A DNA stretch of 64,000 nt from Pycnococcus provasolii (GCA_049487715.1 CP150555.1:248001-312000); one strand, 5' to 3'; shown: positions 37,329-46,565, counted from the first letter of the stretch. The notes: generated by a model from the sequence alone, not told the origin. Made by a program: numbers and translations.

Positions 37329-39482
37329 TTACTGCGGCGTCATCGGCTGGGGTCGTCGACGCATGGGACTTGGTGTGAGAGCGACACCAGCCACACCGAG
37401 GAGCATTGCGCCAACGTCTCTCGCGTCCACGCCATCCTCCTCGCCTGGACCACGCATCGGTGTTGAGGCTGGGGCACGCGGTGGCATGGGCGATGCGGCG
37501 GCAAATGCTGCGGTCAGGTCGCGGCTGGGCAAATCCTCGCCACGGGTAGGTCGTTGTGTTGACGACTGGTCGGGCGTCGATAAATCAGCAAAGAATGCCG
37601 AGCCGTCGTCGTCGTCAGCAGAAGCTGCTGTTGCTGCTGCTTCTGCTTGTAGTGGATTTGTGGGAGGCATGAAGGGCTGGTGCTGCTGCTGATTGTCAGA
37701 GGAGTCGGCGACGGGTGCGGGTGGCATAAAGAGCTGCGGCTGATGGTGCTGCTGCTGCTGTTTGTTATCGTCAAAGAATGCCGAGCCGTCGGAGGAGTCG
37801 GCGACGGGTACGGGTGGCATAAAGAGCTGCGGCGGCTCCGGCTGCTGCTGATGGTGCTGCTGTTTGTCATCGTCGAAGAATGCCGAGTCGTCGGAGGAGT
37901 CGGCGACGGGTACAGGTGGCATAAAGAGCTGCTGCGGCTCCGGCTGGTGCTGGTGCTGCTGTTTGTCATCGTCGAAGAATGCCGAGCCGTCGTCGTCTGC
38001 TGCTGCTGATTGTAGTGGATTTGTGGGAGGCATGAAGAGCTGCTGCGGCTCAGGCTGCTGCTGCTGGGGCGATTCAATACCCAAGGAGTCGGTGACGGGT
38101 GCGGGTGGCATAAAGAGCTGTTGTTGGTGCTGTTGGCTGTCGGCGTCGGGAGCGGTCGGCATAAAGAGCTGCTGCTGCCCGTCGGAGTCGGCGTCGGCGT
38201 CGGCGACGACGGCAAATGGTTCGGGCACGGAAAGCAGCTCCGAGTCTTCTTCATACCCTACGGCAGCGACCACCGCCATTGCCTCCTCCTCCTCTTGCTC
38301 TTGCTCTTGCTCCTCCTGCTCCTCCTGCTCCTCCTCCTCCTCCTCTTCGTCTTCGTCGCCAAAGCCGTAAGCTTCCTCCACCTCACGCAAGATCGACTCC
38401 ACATCGACTCCTCGTGCCTCTAGCTCCTCCTGCAAGCGTTGAAGTTTCGCACTCTCCTGACCAAGGCATACCAGCAAAGATCCCATGTCACTTTGCAATT
38501 CGACGCGTGCACTCTCGGCTGCCGCAACCTCCTCGCGAGAGGCTGACAGAGCAGCCTCGGAAGTTGCGAGGCGCTCCGAAAGCTCCGTGGAGTGCGCTTC
38601 GAGGCTTTCTGAGCGCTGCTGCCATGCCGCCGCGGTTGCCTGCAGCTGCTGCATAGCTTCGTCGTTGTTGTTGCTTTGTGATGTCGTCGTCGTCGTCGTC
38701 GTCGTTTCTGCTGAAGTCGCAGCTCCGTATGGTACACCAGTCACACCATCCACCCACGCGTTCTGCGCAGCGTCCCAAACCCAGCCGTTGTACTCCTGCT
38801 GCTGCTCTTGCTGCGGTTGTTGTTGTATAGTATGTTGTTGTTCGTTCTGCTGCTCTGCTGTGTTATATGTCTCTTGTGGAACCATCATCATCATGGGCTG
38901 TGGCTGTGGCGGCTGCTCCGTTGAGACGTCGTCGGGCGGCGCATCATTCGTCGGCGCCGCGAACGTCGTCGGCTCCGGCTCCGGCGCTGGCGCAATGGCA
39001 GGTTCGTCTGCAGCTGCGGTGGCGGTCTCCGCGGCAGGAGCCGTGGGAACGAGCGGCACCATGAACTTTGGTCCTGCTGCTGCCGCCGCCGCCCCCGCGG
39101 CGACTGGTCGCAAGCTGCTTGAGCCATTCGCCTGCGGCGCTGTCTGCGCCGTGCCGAACGAAGACGACTTGGCGAACGGGTCGAGGTACCTCCCTCGCAC
39201 TGGGAATGAGGGATTTGACGACGACTGCTTGAGGCTGCCGTTTGTTTCCTCTGCTGCTGCTGCTGCTGCCGGGGCTGTAGGAATGAGCGGCGGGCCAGCG
39301 GCTGCGGCTGAAGCGGAGGGGTCTGAGTCGGGCGGTGCGGACGGGTCGACCCACCGCTTGAGCTTCTCGTCGTAGTAGAAGGCGTTCGTCTGTCCGAGCT
39401 TGGCTTGCGTGGCAGGCTTGGCGGACGAGCCGTCCGCGTTCGTGGACGCGCCGCCGAACAGCCGGCCGAACACGGCGGACAT
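37329..39482 (-). CDS. Gln-rich coiled-coil protein with Sec16-type motif
   Basis: A 717-residue protein from the ATG at 39482. Residues about 22-45 (KPATQAKLGQTNAFYYDEK then LKRWVDP) closely match the C-terminal conserved motif of Sec16, the scaffold of ER exit sites, although here it lies near the N-terminus. A second related pattern, NGWVWDAAQNAWVDGVTG, follows at about residue 235. Then come a coiled coil (about 280-365), a Glu-rich tract and six to eight copies of a unit ending QLFMPP(A/V)PVADS. The C-terminus is PMRRRPQPMTPQ. The Sec16 ancestral coatomer domain is absent, so this is not a full Sec16; an ER-exit or COPII-associated role is inference. Composition is dominated by Gln, Ala, Asp and Pro. 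Confidence 0.8.
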   Translation of the reverse strand: MSAVFGRLFGGASTNADGSSAKPATQAKLGQTNAFYYDEKLKRWVDPSAPPDSDPSASAAAAGPPLIPTAPAAAAAAEETNGSLKQSSSNPSFPVRGRYLDPFAKSSSFGTAQTAPQANGSSSLRPVAAGAAAAAAGPKFMVPLVPTAPAAETATAAADEPAIAPAPEPEPTTFAAPTNDAPPDDVSTEQPPQPQPMMMMVPQETYNTAEQQNEQQHTIQQQPQQEQQQEYNGWVWDAAQNAWVDGVTGVPYGAATSAETTTTTTTTSQSNNNDEAMQQLQATAAAWQQRSESLEAHSTELSERLATSEAALSASREEVAAAESARVELQSDMGSLLVCLGQESAKLQRLQEELEARGVDVESILREVEEAYGFGDEDEEEEEEEQEEQEEQEQEQEEEEAMAVVAAVGYEEDSELLSVPEPFAVVADADADSDGQQQLFMPTAPDADSQQHQQQLFMPPAPVTDSLGIESPQQQQPEPQQLFMPPTNPLQSAAADDDGSAFFDDDKQQHQHQPEPQQLFMPPVPVADSSDDSAFFDDDKQQHHQQQPEPPQLFMPPVPVADSSDGSAFFDDNKQQQQHHQPQLFMPPAPVADSSDNQQQHQPFMPPTNPLQAEAAATAASADDDDGSAFFADLSTPDQSSTQRPTRGEDLPSRDLTAAFAAASPMPPRAPASTPMRGPGEEDGVDARDVGAMLLGVAGVALTPSPMRRRPQPMTPQ
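37690..38180 (-). repeat. coding minisatellite (LFMPP units)
   Basis: Units of roughly 100-120 bp encode a Gln-rich stretch, QLFMPP, VPVADSSD and then AFFDDDK. Three neighbouring units between 37760 and 38010 are nearly identical at DNA level, others are diverged. All length differences keep the frame. Copy number is likely to vary between strains. Confidence 0.85.
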
Positions 39483-39618
39483 CTGTATTTTATTTTCTGC
39501 GATCAGATGAAGATGGAAGAGCGCGCCCAAGAGAGCGTTTTCGGGGTGGTGAATTCTGAGATGTGCCTTGTACTTCTTTTACAGTGTCGCGCTGCCCGGT
39601 GGGGATACCTGTTCAGAT

Positions 39619-39702
39619 TACCGGAGGTCTCGGGTTCGACCCCCGCTAGGTGTACGATATTGCACCTATAGCTCAGTGTTTGGTTAGAGCGCTGGTCTTA
39701 TG
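39619..39702 (+). tRNA. circularly permuted tRNA gene, probably tRNA-Ile(UAU)
   Basis: The 3' half precedes the 5' half. 3' half: ACCGG (anticodon stem, 39620-39624), variable loop AGGTC, TCGGG-TTCGACC-CCCGC (T arm), TAGGTGT (acceptor, 39647-39653), discriminator A (39654). After a 7-nt spacer, CGATATT, the 5' half begins: GCACCTA (39662-39668), TA, D arm GCTC...GAGC, G, CTGGT (39692-39696), CTTAT. GCACCTA pairs with TAGGTGT over seven positions (one G-U), and CTGGT pairs with ACCGG over five (one G-U). Both A-box-like TAGCTCAGTGTTTGG and B-box GGTTCGACC are present, in reversed order. The T stem has one mismatch. The anticodon reads UAU if the loop begins C-U; the exact junction is uncertain. 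Flanks CCGGTGG (39596-39602) and CCACCGG (39721-39727) are complementary, as expected for the processing helix. Confidence 0.85.
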
Positions 39703-39741
39703 TCACGGCATATTTGATCACCACCGGCCGCAGAAATGCGG

Positions 39742-39751
39742 TTTTTTTTTT
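39742..39751 (+). terminator. RNA polymerase III terminator for the permuted tRNA
   Basis: A run of ten T lies 40 bp after the 5'-half end of the permuted tRNA and just beyond the flank that can pair with the leader. It is the first T run longer than four downstream. Confidence 0.65.
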
Positions 39752-40319
39752 GCACAACCCCACAGACACGCTTGAAGAACCACAAGGCCACAACAGATGT
39801 TGACCACCAGCATGACCGACAACATGACTTGCAAGGTCCGAGTCCGAGGTCATGCAAGACAGCATGAGCATGTGCTTGACCACCACCACCAGAAGCATGA
39901 ACAACAGACAACGTGCAAGAGTAAAGTGCGACGGATCCCAATACCCATCCCATCACGGATCCATAAATGCGACAAAATGAAGACGAGAGGAGGCGAATTA
40001 AAAATCAGCCAAGAGGAGGAGGTGACTGGTTCGGCCACGTGTCGCTTTGCCATTTGGATGTGGAAAACCAAAACGTCATCATATTAATAATTTGGAAAAC
40101 AACATGTCAGCCACTTTCATTCGCATCTTCAAGGTAAGTCAAGTCAAGTGAAGAGTGGCTTACCGTCATCGTCATGACCGTCATGCGTGCTCTCCACAGT
40201 ATGGCTGAGGCTCCCCTCCTTGAGGCCTCACTCTTGTGTCTCGGCCACATCATTCTTCACAACTTGCGCAATCATTTGCTCAACTTGTTGCACTCGCTTA
40301 TTAGCTTTCTTCAAGCAAT
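39752..40319. other. intergenic region
   Basis: About 570 bp between the tRNA and the peroxidase gene. I see no gene. It presumably contains the peroxidase promoter; the copies of AAGTCAAGT near 40136 are simple repeats. Confidence 0.5.
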
Positions 40320-43300
40320 ATGACTGTGAAACTGCTCAACAAGCAACGCGTGGCCAAGCGCACGTACGGGTACCTCTCGCTCGCCGTCGCGTGCGTGTTT
40401 ACCTCGCTGGCACTCCTCGCTTCACCCGTGGAGGTATACGCGCAAACTGCGCCGCCTCACCGGTTCACTCAGGTGCGTGAACGCATAGAAGCAAGGTTCA
40501 ACGGAGGAGGAGGAGGAGGAGGAGGAGGAAGCGGAAGCGGAAGTGGAAGCGGAGGAGGAGACGGCAGTGGAGGAGGAGGAGGAGGAGACGGACCAGGAAG
40601 TGGAAGTGGAGGGAACGGAGGTGGACAGGGCAGTGGCAATAACGACGACAACGACAACAACAACAACGACAACAACAACAACCGCCGCATGCTCAAGGCT
40701 GACAACTTCGAAATGAAACTTGCAGCCAGCTCCGGCTGCCCGTTTGCGCGACGCATGCTCAAGCAGCAGGTTACTGGAGGCGATGGTGGCGGAAATGGCA
40801 ACGGAGGAGGAGGAGGAGGAGGAGGAGGAGGAGGAGGAGGAGGCAACGGAGGCGGCGGAAATGGCCAGACATCCGCCGCGACGTTCCTTCGCCTGTCGTT
40901 CCACGACGCTGGCACGTTCGACCCCAGCAGCAACCGTGGTGGACCGCACGCGACGATACGCTTCAACGCCGAGCGCGACAACAACGACAACAACGGACTC
41001 GACGGTGCGATCACCTTCCTCGAGAACCTGCAGCAGGACTTCCCGGAGTACAGCCTCGCGGACCTCATCCAGGCGGCGGCGTCGATCGGCGTCGAGCACA
41101 CGGGTGGCCCAGTCATCCCAATCACGTTCGGACGCGTGGATGCGGCGACGCCGAACCTCGCGTCGCCAGGAAATCGTCTACCCGACGACAACGACGGCCC
41201 GAACCAGCTTCGCAACACCTTCGGGCGCATGGGCTTCAACGACAAGGAGATCGTGGCACTCAGCGGCGCACATACGCTCGGACGCAAGCGCCGTGGAGGT
41301 GGCCCCGATGGCCCCTTCACGGAAAACGAAAACGTCTTCTCGAACGACTACTTCGTGCAGCTCGTCTCCGGTGCGCCGCCGCAGGGGACTGTTCGCCTTG
41401 ACAGCGACGCGGCTCTTTTGGAGCCTGGGTTCATCGAGCACGTGCAGGAGTTTGCGACGAACCAGCAGAGCTTCTTCGATGCGTACGTGGCTGCGCACGA
41501 GAAGATGGGCGCGCTTGGCATTGACAGCCTCACGACTCAGCCGCCAGCAGATCCGACGCTGCCGAGCCCGCCGCCGCCGAGCCCGCCGAACCCGCCGCCG
41601 CCGAGCCCGCCGCCGCCGCCACCGCCGAGCCCGCCAAACCCGCCGCCGCCGAGCCCGCCGCCGCCGCCACCGCCGAGCCCGCCGAACCCGCCGCCGAGCC
41701 CGCCACCGCCGAGCCCGCCGCCGCCGCCGCCGCCGAGCCCGCCAAACCCGCCACCGCCGAGCCCGCCAAACCCGCCACCGCCGAGCCCGCCGAACCCGCC
41801 GCCGCCGAATCCGCCGCCGCCGAGCCCGCCGAGCCCGCCGCCGAATCCGCCGCCGCCTACGACGACGACGACGACGACGACCACGAAGGCACCTGCACCG
41901 CCTCCGCCGATCACGATAGTAGACCCGAGTCCGCCGCCGCCAACGGAAACCACCACACAGGCGCCCTCACCACCGCCGCCTACGACGACAACGACGCAGG
42001 CACCCTCACCGCCGCCGCCTACGACGACAACGACGCAGGCGCCCTCGCCGCCTCCGCCGCCGCCGCCGACTACGACCACCACGGCTGCTCCGACTACGAC
42101 CACCACGGCTGCTCCAATTGCGACTACCACGGCTGCTCCAATTACGACTACCACGGCTGCTCCGACTACGACTACCACGGCTGCTCCAATTACGACTACC
42201 ACGGCTGCTCCGACTACGACTACCACGGCTGCTCCGACTACGACTACCACGGCTGCTCCAATTACGACTACCACGGCTGCGCCGACGCCAAACGAGCCAA
42301 GCGTGGGCTCGCCAAGCGTGGGAATTCTCGAAGAAGTCGCCCTCAGCGCTCCAGTGACTGAGGAGGTGGCGGTCTTTCGCCGCTCCAGCACGAACGTTAC
42401 GGTCGAAACACGCGACGTGGCCACCGGCGAGATTGTGCTCACGGGTGTAGACGCAACCGAGCTGAACACAACGGCCGTGGAGGAGGTGGTTGCCCGCCTC
42501 GCGAATTGCACACGCAACGCGACGCGTGTCACGCGTGTGCGTCGTCTTCGCCGCCGCGGACGCCGCAATGAGCTCGGACGTGCACTGCTCGCCAAGGACG
42601 ATGCTGTGGCTGTTAGCTTCACCGTGCTTGCGGAGGACGACGAGGAGGCTGCCAGCATTGCGCGCTCTCTCAATCGCACGCTGACGAATCGCACAAAGTG
42701 CCGCAAGGAGTTTGCTGAGGAGGGTGTCATCACGGACGACGTCACGGCGATTGAGCAGCCCGAGCCGGGCACCAGTGCCGTGTTTGTGACGCGCGAAGAG
42801 CGCCGTCGTGGCAAGAAAGGAAAATGGGGCGAGAAGAACAAGGCTAACGACACTGATGTGCTTGACGACGATATCGTCGAGGATGATACTGAGGTTGAGG
42901 TTCTCGCGGGGTTTGACACAGCTCGTGACTTTGTGGAGTCGCTGCGAGATGGCAAGAAGCTGCCAACCGAGCCCAACGGCACGGAGATTGACGTGGGCGA
43001 AGATATCTTTGAGGTGGATGAGACGGATGTTGCCACAGCCATCAACATTCTCGAGCGACTGCGTGAGGTGATGGAGCTTGCAGATGCGGTAACCATCATT
43101 GTGGACGACGACGACGACGACGGGGACGATAAGGTTGTGGAGGACGAGGAGGAGAAGGATGATGACGCGAAGAAGTTGCCGATCCGAGATGTCCTCAAGG
43201 ACAAGCTTGGAGAGGTGCTCCGTGAGGCTCAGAATCTTTTGCCGCCGAAAAGTGAGGAGGACACGACATCGACGTCGACATCGACATCGACATCGACCTC

Positions 43301-43907
43301 CGCTGATGATGTCAACAAGGAGGAGCCACCGCTTGGTTGGACGGACAGCGTGCAGGATGTGTTTGACAAGCTCGGGGAAGCTGCGACAGATGGTGTGAAG
43401 GCTGTGCAGGAGAAGAGCGCTCCAGCGGCGGAGTCAGCCAAGGCAAGTGCGCCTGAGGATCCGATGATGATGTATGCGGGCATCGGCGGTGCTCTCGTCG
43501 TCATGATGGCCGTTGCCGTGTGCTGCCTTCGCCGTCGTCGTGCTGCTGCGAGTTCCCATGAGGCAGAACTTCCGCAGTTTATGTCGGCCATCCCGAGGGG
43601 CAATGCTCATGATGAGCACCAGAAGGAGATGGCGCAGCATGCATTCGCCGCTCGTGCACGACAGTACGAATCAGCTCCTCCACCAGCTGCTGAGTATTCC
43701 GCGTGGGGTGAGGAGAAGCCGGGACCTGTGGCGGAAGCTGTGACGAATGGTGCGAGCCTGCGCACGTACGATGCGGTGGAGGTGTACGAGGAGATGAAGA
43801 ACGACGATGAAGTTGTCGTGCCGCTGCCGGGTGCAACTTCTCAGACGGCAACAGCGAAAGAGGAGCGCAGCGGCGATTTGACAATCACGTCGTTCAGCTT
43901 CTTCTAA
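40320..43907 (+). CDS. secreted, membrane-anchored haem peroxidase on Pro/Thr stalk
   Basis: A 1,195-residue multidomain protein. N-terminal hydrophobic segment (YLSLAVACVFTSLALLASP) ending VYAQ is a signal peptide. Gly-rich linkers follow. A plant-type haem peroxidase domain spans about residues 180-405: LRLSFHDAGTF gives the distal Arg and His (Phe replaces the Trp of ascorbate peroxidase), VALSGAHTLGR gives the proximal His, and GPFTENENVFSNDYF matches the region after it. A stalk of SPPPP repeats (about 410-520) and Thr-rich AAPTTTTT repeats (to about 660) follows. Then comes a segment with VRRLRRRGRR and SVSFTVLAED-like strands resembling SEA-type domains of algal wall proteins, an acidic region, one membrane helix (MMYAGIGGALVVMMAVAVCC) near residue 1,060 and a 120-residue cytosolic tail. 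It probably uses H2O2 at the cell surface; the reductant is unknown. Confidence 0.88.
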   Translation: MTVKLLNKQRVAKRTYGYLSLAVACVFTSLALLASPVEVYAQTAPPHRFTQVRERIEARFNGGGGGGGGGSGSGSGSGGGDGSGGGGGGDGPGSGSGGNGGGQGSGNNDDNDNNNNDNNNNRRMLKADNFEMKLAASSGCPFARRMLKQQVTGGDGGGNGNGGGGGGGGGGGGGGNGGGGNGQTSAATFLRLSFHDAGTFDPSSNRGGPHATIRFNAERDNNDNNGLDGAITFLENLQQDFPEYSLADLIQAAASIGVEHTGGPVIPITFGRVDAATPNLASPGNRLPDDNDGPNQLRNTFGRMGFNDKEIVALSGAHTLGRKRRGGGPDGPFTENENVFSNDYFVQLVSGAPPQGTVRLDSDAALLEPGFIEHVQEFATNQQSFFDAYVAAHEKMGALGIDSLTTQPPADPTLPSPPPPSPPNPPPPSPPPPPPPSPPNPPPPSPPPPPPPSPPNPPPSPPPPSPPPPPPPSPPNPPPPSPPNPPPPSPPNPPPPNPPPPSPPSPPPNPPPPTTTTTTTTTKAPAPPPPITIVDPSPPPPTETTTQAPSPPPPTTTTTQAPSPPPPTTTTTQAPSPPPPPPPTTTTTAAPTTTTTAAPIATTTAAPITTTTAAPTTTTTAAPITTTTAAPTTTTTAAPTTTTTAAPITTTTAAPTPNEPSVGSPSVGILEEVALSAPVTEEVAVFRRSSTNVTVETRDVATGEIVLTGVDATELNTTAVEEVVARLANCTRNATRVTRVRRLRRRGRRNELGRALLAKDDAVAVSFTVLAEDDEEAASIARSLNRTLTNRTKCRKEFAEEGVITDDVTAIEQPEPGTSAVFVTREERRRGKKGKWGEKNKANDTDVLDDDIVEDDTEVEVLAGFDTARDFVESLRDGKKLPTEPNGTEIDVGEDIFEVDETDVATAINILERLREVMELADAVTIIVDDDDDDGDDKVVEDEEEKDDDAKKLPIRDVLKDKLGEVLREAQNLLPPKSEEDTTSTSTSTSTSTSADDVNKEEPPLGWTDSVQDVFDKLGEAATDGVKAVQEKSAPAAESAKASAPEDPMMMYAGIGGALVVMMAVAVCCLRRRRAAASSHEAELPQFMSAIPRGNAHDEHQKEMAQHAFAARARQYESAPPPAAEYSAWGEEKPGPVAEAVTNGASLRTYDAVEVYEEMKNDDEVVVPLPGATSQTATAKEERSGDLTITSFSFF

Positions 43908-44014
43908 ACAAAACAAAACAAGCAAGTAAAACAGGGAGGAAGGGATCTAAAAGTGCAGTATTTGTGCAGTACGTGTAGACCAAAACGTAGTTACTATTTT
44001 TTTGAGAAATTTAA

Positions 44015-45802
44015 CTAAGATGCAAATGGTGGAGAGACGTACACGTCAGGACGCTTCCATGAAACGCCAACCCCTTCGGGGCTCTCGAAAAGGTGTGCGA
44101 GCTGCAGCAGCCTTCTCTCGTGGCTGCAATTTCCCATGAATTGCAAACCAACGGGAAGGTGATGAGACCCATCTTCGATCCAGCCAACGTTCACCGTCAC
44201 GGCTGGAAGACCGGTGATGTTTGCAGGGAGCATGAAGCGCATGCTGCACGAGTCTTCCGTCACGTCGAGCTTAGGACCGCCATTGGCGTGGAACGGTGGC
44301 AAGGTTGGCATCGTCGGCGTCGCAATGACGTCGCACTTCTCCTCGAGAAGGCTTGCAAAGCACTTGAAAATTTCTTCGCGGCAGGCGAACGCCGTATCCA
44401 CGAGCGGCTGCTTGCGTTCGTCGTCCGTCGTGAGCTTGTCAATCGTCTCGCTTACGAGAATCTTCATGCGAACCTCGTATCCGAGATCCTCCATGACCGC
44501 GTTGTCCCATTTCTGCTCGCCCATCAACTTCGTCATTGCACCGCGGCACTCGTGCAAGATGATCGCGCTGTGCGCCCGTCCTGCACGGTTGAGGTGCGGA
44601 ATTTCAATGTCTACAATATCGGCGCCAAGCTGTTTGAGTTTGTTGACGGATTCCTCGCATATGGACTTGATGCGACTGTCATTCACGTCACGAAACCATG
44701 GCCAGTAGATGCCAATCTTGAGATTCGTAATATTTGGCATCGCCAACGAACGTGGGATGTCTCCCACGTCACGTCGAGATGTCATGTAGTGCAGCATGAG
44801 CAGGGCGTCCTGTGCCGTCGCGGCGATGGGTCCGACGTGTCCCAGCGTTGTTGTCGTTTCGATGACGCGCCCCTCGTTGGTGACGAGCCCCTTGGTCGGT
44901 TTCAAACCAACCGCGGCGCATCGAGCTGCCGGCATGCGAATGGACCCACCGCCATCACATCCAATGGCAAAGGGACACAGTCCTGCCGCCACCGCGGCGC
45001 CTGATCCGCTCGACGATCCAGCTGGCTCGCGTCGCGTGTCGTACGGGTTGACGCACTGCCTGTTGACGGGGTTGTAGCCGTTCATCGCCATGCCTAGTTC
45101 TGTCATGTGCGATTTGCCAATTAGGATTGCGCCTGCCGCCTTTAAGTTGGCAACCACGCCGCAGTCTTTCGATGCCGGCGTCGCACTCTTCTCGAGCGCG
45201 TTTGTGCCGCACGCGCCCAGGTATCCAGCGGCGTGCAGCTCATCCTTGACTACGAACGGTACGCCGTCAATGGGGCTTAGAGGCGCGTTCTTCTGGTAGC
45301 GAGCTTCCGAGGCGGCGAACTGTTCGCGTATGGACGAGGGATCAAAGCGTATGACTGCGTTAAGTTGTTTGTTTGTTTTCTCAAGGTTGTCAAGGAGCCA
45401 GTCGCAGACTTGCATGGGTGATGTTGTGCGAGAGCGGTAGGCGTGGTGGTAGTCGGCGCACGTGACTGGGCCCAGTTGTTGTGGCTTTGATGACGGCGAT
45501 GATGACGATGAGGATGATGCTTTTGGTGCTGGTGGATAATCCTTGACGATTGTGACGGGATGCGTGATTGCACGCCCTGCTGCAGGCGTGAACCCCAAAG
45601 AAAGAAGTTGCAAAGAGTCCTGTGTCGCGAGTCGCAAGAACCCGTTTTTGCGCGCTAAAAGAGACGCATAGAGTCGTCCGACCAAAGATCGGTTCGCAAG
45701 CAGGTAGGAAACGACGAAGATCAACGGCGACACAAGCTTAGGCGCCGCGAGAGCGACGAGGTCGTACTTCTTCTCATGGGAACCAGCGTCGGCGGCGGGC
45801 AT
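44015..45802 (-). CDS. amidase, plant fatty-acid-amide-hydrolase-like
   Basis: A 595-residue member of the amidase-signature family. Plant FAAH, about 600 residues, hydrolyses N-acylethanolamines. The Ser-Ser-Lys triad is visible: GVPFVVKDE (Lys), GSSSGSGAAVAAGL (cis-Ser) and GCDGGGSIRMPAA (nucleophile Ser). The N-terminus has a hydrophobic stretch (APKLVSPLIFVVSYLLANR), as in membrane-bound FAAH. NVGWIEDGSHHLPVGLQFMG near the C-terminus is typical. The ATG at 45802 gives the family length; the frame stays open upstream to 46423, but that part is Arg/Cys/His-rich and not amidase-like. The substrate is not proven by sequence. Confidence 0.9.
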   Translation of the reverse strand: MPAADAGSHEKKYDLVALAAPKLVSPLIFVVSYLLANRSLVGRLYASLLARKNGFLRLATQDSLQLLSLGFTPAAGRAITHPVTIVKDYPPAPKASSSSSSSPSSKPQQLGPVTCADYHHAYRSRTTSPMQVCDWLLDNLEKTNKQLNAVIRFDPSSIREQFAASEARYQKNAPLSPIDGVPFVVKDELHAAGYLGACGTNALEKSATPASKDCGVVANLKAAGAILIGKSHMTELGMAMNGYNPVNRQCVNPYDTRREPAGSSSGSGAAVAAGLCPFAIGCDGGGSIRMPAARCAAVGLKPTKGLVTNEGRVIETTTTLGHVGPIAATAQDALLMLHYMTSRRDVGDIPRSLAMPNITNLKIGIYWPWFRDVNDSRIKSICEESVNKLKQLGADIVDIEIPHLNRAGRAHSAIILHECRGAMTKLMGEQKWDNAVMEDLGYEVRMKILVSETIDKLTTDDERKQPLVDTAFACREEIFKCFASLLEEKCDVIATPTMPTLPPFHANGGPKLDVTEDSCSMRFMLPANITGLPAVTVNVGWIEDGSHHLPVGLQFMGNCSHERRLLQLAHLFESPEGVGVSWKRPDVYVSPPFAS

Positions 45803-45883
45803 GATCAAGCTGACTGAGGATCGAGGAGTGCCAAAAAATATATAATGATGCCACGCCAGCAAAGAACAAAAAGGTGAAAAAGG

Positions 45884-45927
45884 CCCCCCGGGGATCCCGG
45901 TTGGACACATAGTGGGGGATCCCGACC
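45884..45927. repeat. GGGGATCCCGGT dispersed repeat copy
   Basis: CCCCCGGGGATCCCGGTTGG, followed 10 bp later by GGGGGATCCCGACC. The first 20 bases are found again, with one change, as the reverse complement at 31694-31714, next to a homopolymer run in both places. It sits in the 5' flank of the amidase gene. It may be a fragment of a dispersed repeat. Confidence 0.5.
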
Positions 45928-45988
45928 AAAACGAAAACAAGATTTGAGTGGGGCATTCATAACGGAAGGTTTGTGTTTGAGCAACGAA

Positions 45989-46560
45989 ATGACCACAAGG
46001 ACGTTCGGCACGGAGAGGGAGGCGTTGCGCGCGTTCAACACGACGCTGCCGTCCGACGCCGAGGTGGTGGAGGCGGAGACCACGATTCAAACACCGCGAT
46101 GAAGAAACAAGACACAGAGGAACTCCGTCACCACCACCACGAGCACCACCATTCCACCAAAAACGACCAGGAAACCGACCAGTTTCATGACGATCCCCAT
46201 GCTCGTCGCGGCGCTGAATGGGAAAGAAAAGTCCGTGGCAGAACTCGTGCGTATGGTCGCACCGCGATTGCATGAGGTGAGTCCGATTGCACTGGCTGCG
46301 GCTCCCGGGGAGGGACAAGTAGGCCACGGCTCGCGTCCGGCCATGGCTGCCGTCGGCAGTGTCTTGGGCGAGCGCACGAACCGCAAGACAAAGATCGAGG
46401 ATCGAACCTTGCTGCAAACCCACACTTTGCTGCGAATGGTTACCGTCCTGGATACGCCAGCACCGAGCAGTACTTCATGCACGCCACGACAGGCATGAGG
46501 CATCATCACGAAGTGGACGGACTCGGACGACGACGACTCTACAGGAAATCGTTCGGGAAA
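45989..46560 (+). other. possible small spliced gene, unresolved
   Basis: Three short protein-like blocks on the plus strand lie between the amidase promoter and the J-domain gene. One is an ATG frame at 45989 (MTTRTFGTEREALRAFNTTL, PSDAEVVEAETTIQTPR, then TGA). Another near 46185-46276 encodes MLVAALNGKEKSVAELVRMV and ends at a good donor, GAG|GTGAGT. The third near 46440-46560 encodes GYASTEQYFMHATTGMRHHH. They lie in different frames and could be exons of one small gene. I recognise no family and cannot fix the borders. Confidence 0.25.
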
Positions 46561-46565
46561 AAAAA

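Noticed and set aside
41540-43204. 555-codon Gly/Val/Ser-rich frame antisense to the peroxidase gene
   Set aside because: It is the complement of the Pro and Thr repeats; repeats with GC-rich codons stay open on both strands.
45803-46423. 207-codon upstream extension of the amidase frame
   Set aside because: It would give an Arg/His/Cys-rich leader unlike any amidase N-terminus and would overlap repeats; the ATG at 45802 gives the expected family length.
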